This document shows positions 59,352-64,000 of a DNA stretch of 64,000 nt, piece by piece. The DNA comes from Amycolatopsis xylanica (GTDB lineage: Bacteria > Actinomycetota > Actinomycetes > Mycobacteriales > Pseudonocardiaceae), in NCBI RefSeq assembly GCF_900107045.1, contig NZ_FNON01000001.1, positions 1,550,001-1,614,000 of the forward strand, written 5' to 3'. Below the pieces are notes generated by a model. The model did not search any database and was not told the origin of the DNA. It saw only the letters and a list, made by a program, of their open reading frames with translations. Made by a program: the position numbers and the translations under genes. The stretch's first letter is position 1. Each line of letters opens with the position of its first letter.

Positions 59352-62300
59352 ATGGACCGGCTGCGCATTACGCTGCTCGGCGCGTTTCAGATGTCGCGCG
59401 GCGATGTGGCGTTGCCCGTGCCCGGTGCCCGTTTGCAGGGCCTGGTGGTCCGGCTGGCGCTCGCGGGTGGGCGCGCTGTCGAGCAGAGCGCGCTGATCGA
59501 CGCGATCTGGGCCGAAGATCCGCCCGCAGATCCCGCGCACGCACTGCAAGCCCTCGTTTCCCGGTTGCGCCGGACGCTCGGCTCGGCTGACGACGTCACC
59601 CAGGTCTCGGGCGGCTACCGCCTGGCCGTCGATGCGGCGGACGTCGACGCGCTGCGGTTCGAGCAGCTCGCTGCCACTGGTCGCGACCGCCTGCGCGCGG
59701 GTGACGTGACCGCCGCGGCGGCCGTGCTCGGTGAAGCCGTGGCGTTGTGGGGCGACCACGGGCCCGCGGCTGTCGCCGCGGTGGCGCCCGCCGTCGCGAC
59801 CCGGCTGGCCGAGGTCGCGACCGAAGCCGTCGCCGATCTCGCCGACGCGGAGCTGGCGCTGGGCCGCGCAGACACGGCCGCCGACCGGTTGACCGCGCTG
59901 CTCGCCGAACATCCCGTCCACGAACGGGCCGCCGCCTCGCTCATGGACGCGCTCGCCGCCCAGGGACGCCAAGCCGAAGCCCTAGCGCGCTATGAGCGGA
60001 TCCGCGAGACCCTCGCCGAGGAGCTGGGCACCGACCCGGGTGCCGCGCTGCGCGAACGCCACCTGCGGCTGCTGCGTGCCGAGCAGCCCGCCGCGCGCCC
60101 GAGGCCCAGTGCGCTTCCGGCGCCGCTGACCAGTTTCATCGGCCGCGACGACGACCTCGCCCGCATCGAAACGCTCCTCGAGACTGGGCGTCTCGTGACC
60201 GTGCTCGGGCCCGGCGGCGCGGGCAAGACCCGGCTGGCCATCGAAGCCGCCCGGCGTCACGAGCGCGCCTGGCTGATCGACCTCGCTTCCGTCACCGAGC
60301 CCGCCAAGGTCGGCGCGGCGCTCCTGGCCGCGATCGGGCTGCGCGGGTCGGCGTTGTTCGAGGCTGGGCTGCGCGACGACCAAGACGAGCTGGACGTGCT
60401 GACCGATCAGCTCGACGGCCGGGAAACCCTGCTCGTGATGGACAACTGCGAGCACCTGATCGATGCTGTCGCCCACCTCCTCTCGGCGCTGCTGACCCGC
60501 TGCGCCGGACTTCGCGTGCTGGCCACCAGCCGCGAGCCGCTCGCCATCGACGGCGAGGCCCTGGTCCCGCTCGGCCCGCTCCCCCTGCCTGAACCGGACG
60601 CCGACGCCGCCGAAGCGAGCCGGACCGCGTCGGTGCGGTTGTTCACCGAACGGGCCGCCTCGGTGCGGCCCGGGTTCGCCGTCGACGAGCACAATCTCAC
60701 CGAGGTGCTGACGATCGTCCGCGGCCTGGACGGCATGCCGCTCGCGCTCGAACTGGCCGCGGCCCGCCTCCGGACGCTCTCGCTGACCGACCTGGCGGCC
60801 GGGCTGTCCGACCGTTTCCGCTTGCTCACCACCGGAAGCCGCACCGCGCTCCCCCGGCACCGCACGCTCCACGCGGTCATCGAGTGGAGCTGGGACCTGC
60901 TCGAAGCCGACGCGCGCACGGTCGCCGAGCGGATCTCGGTGCTGCCCGGCGGCATCACCACCGCGTCGGCCACCGCGGTCTGCGCGGGCATCGCGGGTGT
61001 CCCGGAATTGCTCGCCGGACTGGTCGACCGGTCGTTGCTGCAGCTCGCGCCGGACACCGGCCGCTACCGGATGCTGGAGACGATCCGCGAGTACGGCCTG
61101 CGGAACCTCACCGAGCAGGGCGCGCTCGCCGACGCCCGCGACCGGGCCGCCGGCTACTTCGCCGAGCTGGTCGCCCGCTGCGACCCGCTGCTGCGCGGCC
61201 CCGAACAGCTCGACGCGCTTCAGATCCTGCGCGCGGAGTACGACAACATCCTCGCCGCGCTGCGCCGCCGCTGCGAGACCGGCGACGGCGCGATCGCGCT
61301 GGCGGTGGATCTCACCTGGTACTGGCAGATGCTCGGCAGGCGGGGCGACGCGACTTACTGGTTCGGCGAGGCGCTCGCGTCGCCGTCCCCGCCGGGTGTG
61401 GAGCGTGACATCGCCGAGTGGCTGCTTCGCACCACAGCCGCCACCCAGAGCGCGCTCGTCAACGACTGGATCAACGAGCGCGACGACGACCTGCGCGCGC
61501 TCATCGGCCGCTTGATGGCGTACCCGGAGTTGCCGGGCTTCGGCGGCGCGCTGACCACGCTCAGGCTGGCCTTCGTACGCGAGACCGAAACCTGGCTGAC
61601 GATCGTCCAGGACGTGATCGACGGACCGGACGTCTGGCTCGCCGGGCTGGCGCTCATGTTCCGCGCCCACTTCGCCGAAAACAGCGGCCGCCTCACCGAG
61701 GCACACGAAGACGCGACCGCCGCGCTGGACCACTTCGCCCGGGCAGGTGACCGCTGGGGCCAGGCCACCGCGCTGCCACTGCGCGCCATGCTGCGGCAGT
61801 CCGGCGGCGACCTCGACGGCGCGTTCGCCGACCTGACCGAGACCAGCAGGCTGGCCCGCGAATTCTGGTCGCTCAGCCGCACCGACGAGCTCTTCATCGA
61901 CCTGCGCTGGATCGACCTGTACGTCCGCCTCGGCGAGCCCGCTCGCGCGGCCGACCTGATCACGGCGACCCGCGACCGCGCCCAGCACCCGGCCTCACCC
62001 GAGATCACGATGCTGCTCGACGTCCGCGAGGCGAGCCTGCGCTTGCACACCGGCGATCTGACCGGCGCGCGCAAGCTGATCGACTCGGCCGAGGCGGGCT
62101 TGGGCACCCGGCTCCCGTTCGACGACGACCACGGCCGCGCACTCGTCGAGTCACTGCGAGCCACCCTCCACATCGGACTCGGCGATGCGGAGGGCGCTTC
62201 GCGGGCGGTGAAACGGGCTTACGCGGCAGCGGTCGCCAGCTTGGACATGCCGGTCTTGGCGGTGGTCGCGGTGAGCGTGGCCGGGCTCGCGGCGCTGCAC

Positions 62301-62510
62301 GACCGGTACGCCGACATGGCGGTCATCCTCGGCGCGGCGGCCCGCCTGCGTGGCGCGCACGACCGCACCGAACCGCGGATTCGCGATCTCACTCGCCGCG
62401 GGCATTCCGTACTGGGCGAGGAAAACTTCGCCGTGGCGTACGACAAAGGCTGGCAGCTGGACGGCGCGGCCGTGCGAGCCGCGATCATGGAGTACGACTG
62501 GCTGACTTGA
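59352..62510 (+). CDS. SARP/AfsR-type regulator with BTAD and STAND ATPase
   Basis: A 1052-residue regulator. Residues 1-95 are an OmpR-like winged helix (LRITLLGAFQMSRGDVALPV; VSRLRRTLGSADDVTQVSGG). Residues 97-242 are a BTAD (VDALRFEQLAATGRDRLRAG; ALARYERIRETLAEELGTDP). Residues about 260-560 are a STAND NTPase with Walker A GPGGAGKT at 287-293 and Walker B-like LLVMDNCEHLIDA. The rest is TPR-like, ending in LAVVAVSVAGLAALHDRYAD. Such proteins switch on secondary-metabolite clusters. It is divergent from the FAD monooxygenase and its last 26 bases overlap the convergent glycosyltransferase gene. Confidence 0.9.
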   Translation: MDRLRITLLGAFQMSRGDVALPVPGARLQGLVVRLALAGGRAVEQSALIDAIWAEDPPADPAHALQALVSRLRRTLGSADDVTQVSGGYRLAVDAADVDALRFEQLAATGRDRLRAGDVTAAAAVLGEAVALWGDHGPAAVAAVAPAVATRLAEVATEAVADLADAELALGRADTAADRLTALLAEHPVHERAAASLMDALAAQGRQAEALARYERIRETLAEELGTDPGAALRERHLRLLRAEQPAARPRPSALPAPLTSFIGRDDDLARIETLLETGRLVTVLGPGGAGKTRLAIEAARRHERAWLIDLASVTEPAKVGAALLAAIGLRGSALFEAGLRDDQDELDVLTDQLDGRETLLVMDNCEHLIDAVAHLLSALLTRCAGLRVLATSREPLAIDGEALVPLGPLPLPEPDADAAEASRTASVRLFTERAASVRPGFAVDEHNLTEVLTIVRGLDGMPLALELAAARLRTLSLTDLAAGLSDRFRLLTTGSRTALPRHRTLHAVIEWSWDLLEADARTVAERISVLPGGITTASATAVCAGIAGVPELLAGLVDRSLLQLAPDTGRYRMLETIREYGLRNLTEQGALADARDRAAGYFAELVARCDPLLRGPEQLDALQILRAEYDNILAALRRRCETGDGAIALAVDLTWYWQMLGRRGDATYWFGEALASPSPPGVERDIAEWLLRTTAATQSALVNDWINERDDDLRALIGRLMAYPELPGFGGALTTLRLAFVRETETWLTIVQDVIDGPDVWLAGLALMFRAHFAENSGRLTEAHEDATAALDHFARAGDRWGQATALPLRAMLRQSGGDLDGAFADLTETSRLAREFWSLSRTDELFIDLRWIDLYVRLGEPARAADLITATRDRAQHPASPEITMLLDVREASLRLHTGDLTGARKLIDSAEAGLGTRLPFDDDHGRALVESLRATLHIGLGDAEGASRAVKRAYAAAVASLDMPVLAVVAVSVAGLAALHDRYADMAVILGAAARLRGAHDRTEPRIRDLTRRGHSVLGEENFAVAYDKGWQLDGAAVRAAIMEYDWLT

Positions 62511-63687
62511 GCGCGCGTTCGAGGACGCTGCTCGGGCTCGGCTGGGTGGCCATTTCGGCGGCGACCTCGGCGGCGGCCGCGCGGAACGAGTCCTCGTCGA
62601 GCAGGCGGCGCACCATCGCGCGAACGCCGTCGACCTCGGCGGTGGCCGGATCTTGGCTGAGCCCGACGCCGCGGTCGGCGACACGCTGCGCGGACATCGG
62701 GTTGTCGGCGAACGCCGGGAGCACCAGCTGCGGCACCCCGTAGAAGAGCGGCGCGGCCGTCGTGCCCGAGCCGCCGTGGTGCACGATCGCGTCGCAGGTC
62801 GGCAGAAACGCCGATAGGGGAAGGAAACCGACCGAACGGACATTGGCCGGGAGCGTCCCGAGCGTGGTCAGGTCGGCGGTGCCCGCCGCGAGCACGACGT
62901 CGACGTCCATGCCGCCGAGCGCCTCGACGACGACCGTGAGGTTGGTGGTTCCGGACAGCGCGGGGACCACCGTGCCGAGCGTGACCGCGACGCGGGGCCG
63001 GTCGCCGCGCCGCAACGCCCAGTCCGGCACGGCGGTGCCGCCGTTGAACGGCACGAACCGCATCGGCCACCACGGCACGCCGTCGCGGGCGTCGGGCTCG
63101 TCGGCGGTCAGCCCGCCCATGCTGGGTGCCCGCGGGTCGATCCGGGCGACCACGGCCGGGCGCGTGTCGCCGATGCCGAGCTTGGCCCGCATCAGGTCGT
63201 CGAGTTCGTCCTCGCCGAAGACGTTGTGCTCGGCGAGCCATTCGGCGTCACGGGCCGACCAGGAAACCCGGTTGCCCACCTCCAGCGACGGCACGCCCAG
63301 TGCGGAGGCGGCGAGCATGCCTGCGGAGTGATCGGAGGTATAGACCACGAAGTCGGCGCCGAACGCCCGCCCGGCCTCGATCGTGCCCTCGGTCATGGTG
63401 GCGGTGAACATCCCGAACGGGTTGCCGGACTTGCTGGCCAGCCGGTACTCCTCCGGCAGCTCGGTTTCGGGATCGGTCTCACCGCGGACGACGGACATCA
63501 GGTCGCCCCAGACATCGCGCCGCGGGAACACATCGACGACCGGCAGCCCGGCACGCGCGCACACATCGGTCATTTCCGACGTCGTGGCAAGGAGTACCTC
63601 ATGCCCGCCCGCGCGGGCGGCCCACACCAGCGGGATCAAGGGCAAGGTCAGGCCGTAGCCGGGAGCCGTGCAGAACAAGATCTTCAT
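62485..63687 (-). CDS. Macrolide-type glycosyltransferase (GT1)
   Basis: A 400-residue GT-B enzyme. ILFCTAPGYGLTLPLIPLVW opens the acceptor domain. The nucleotide-sugar site is CDAIVHHGGSGTTAAPLFYG, then PQLVLPAFADNPMSAQRVAD and GVGLSQDP. It resembles glycosyltransferases that decorate polyketides with deoxysugars. It lies beside the SARP regulator and FAD monooxygenase, consistent with a tailoring set. Its 3' end overlaps the SARP gene by 26 bases in convergent orientation. Confidence 0.85.
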   Translation of the reverse strand: MKILFCTAPGYGLTLPLIPLVWAARAGGHEVLLATTSEMTDVCARAGLPVVDVFPRRDVWGDLMSVVRGETDPETELPEEYRLASKSGNPFGMFTATMTEGTIEAGRAFGADFVVYTSDHSAGMLAASALGVPSLEVGNRVSWSARDAEWLAEHNVFGEDELDDLMRAKLGIGDTRPAVVARIDPRAPSMGGLTADEPDARDGVPWWPMRFVPFNGGTAVPDWALRRGDRPRVAVTLGTVVPALSGTTNLTVVVEALGGMDVDVVLAAGTADLTTLGTLPANVRSVGFLPLSAFLPTCDAIVHHGGSGTTAAPLFYGVPQLVLPAFADNPMSAQRVADRGVGLSQDPATAEVDGVRAMVRRLLDEDSFRAAAAEVAAEMATQPSPSSVLERALKSASRTP

Positions 63688-63710
63688 GAATCCAGCTTGG
63701 CAGAAACGAG

Positions 63711-64000
63711 CTACCGGATGTCCTCGAATTGTTCGTTCCCCAGCACTCCAAGCAATTGCAGCTTCTCGAAAGCCTCAGTGCGCGGCGGCGCGGTGAGCAC
63801 CAGCAGCGCCTGCGACTGGTCCTCGGTGAACAGCGCCTGGCAGTCCACTTCGATCTCGCCGAGCTGCGGGTGGACGAGCACCTTGTGGTCCTCGAAGCGT
63901 TTCGCGACCTCGTGCCGCTCCCACAGTTCCGCGAACTCGGCGCTTTCCCGGGTGAGCACCCGCACCAGTTCGCCCGCCCGTGAACGCGGGCCCATCGAGC
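63711..64000 (-). CDS. MmyB-like HTH regulator, C-terminal part (truncated by window edge)
   Basis: The frame stays open to the window edge and ends at 63711. The visible segment, ELVRVLTRESAEFAELWERH, EVAKRFEDHKVLVHPQLGEI and DCQALFTEDQSQALLVLTAP, matches the C terminus of the MmyB-like ligand-binding domain found in XRE-type regulators. The N-terminal HTH lies beyond the window. It is co-directional with the glycosyltransferase downstream (23-base gap) and could regulate it. Confidence 0.75.
   Translation of the reverse strand, partial: SMGPRSRAGELVRVLTRESAEFAELWERHEVAKRFEDHKVLVHPQLGEIEVDCQALFTEDQSQALLVLTAPPRTEAFEKLQLLGVLGNEQFEDIR

Overview
This window reads as chromosomal DNA of a very high-GC, mycelial-type actinobacterium. 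The closest fit by gene content is an Amycolatopsis-like member of the Pseudonocardiaceae. The grounds are GC-biased third codon positions throughout, a DevS/DevR-type dormancy sensor, a SARP regulator, macrolide-type glycosyltransferases, a rifamycin-linked HelR motor, an aerobic (CobF-type) cobalamin pathway and many Tat/Sec-exported hydrolases. The genus is an inference. There is no integrase, transposase, phage gene, CRISPR array or rRNA.

Layout. 1-6.2 kb: a dormancy/redox island with a DevR-like regulator tail, a DevS-like haem-GAF kinase, an Acg-like nitroreductase-fold protein, a zinc alcohol dehydrogenase, a PspAB-like protein preceded by a DosR-box-like palindrome, and an unknown 464-residue protein. 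6.4-10.9 kb: one giant secreted protein joining ThuA, sugar dehydrogenase, PKD, CBM6, GH99-like and F5/8 modules. 10.9-11.6 kb: a compact array of seven tRNA or tRNA-like genes on the minus strand behind its own promoter. 11.7-12.4 kb: a tiny gene with promoter, SD and terminator, then a field of long inverted repeats. 12.4-14.5 kb: an aldehyde dehydrogenase and MarR regulator sharing three copies of one operator. 14.6-17.8 kb: a Tat-exported ferritin-like protein, a Lys/Glu-rich secreted protein and a membrane zinc-finger protein. 17.8-22.3 kb: a cobalamin sub-cluster (cobF, bluB, pduO-type adenosyltransferase, cobD, cobB).

22.4-27.5 kb holds the most intriguing group: an ECF sigma factor translationally coupled to a small protein, a cytoplasmic subtilisin, and a TPR-CHAT (caspase-like) protein. 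27.6-33 kb: a secreted reprolysin-like metalloprotease and an ECF42-type sigma factor with its DGPF partner. 33.1-37.2 kb: an MFS exporter, an ATP-grasp ligase, a 96-residue protein and RimO. 37.3-45.6 kb: assorted exported and cytoplasmic enzymes, including a PLD-like enzyme, a signal-less astacin-like protease, a DsbA-like protein, an HSL-type hydrolase and a D,D-carboxypeptidase-like protein. 45.7-49.7 kb: a PadR/permease pair and HelR with a rifamycin-associated element upstream. 49.7-53.8 kb: a tightly overlapping TetR-amidase-hydrolase-MFS operon with a clear TetR operator. 53.9-57.7 kb: alginate lyase, CoA-transferase subunits and a lectin. 57.7-64 kb: a FAD monooxygenase, a SARP-family giant regulator, a glycosyltransferase and a truncated MmyB-like regulator, which may be the edge of a natural-product locus.

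A recurring structural theme is long, nearly perfect hairpins just downstream of stop codons, at convergent and same-strand gene ends. Several share a common sequence family.
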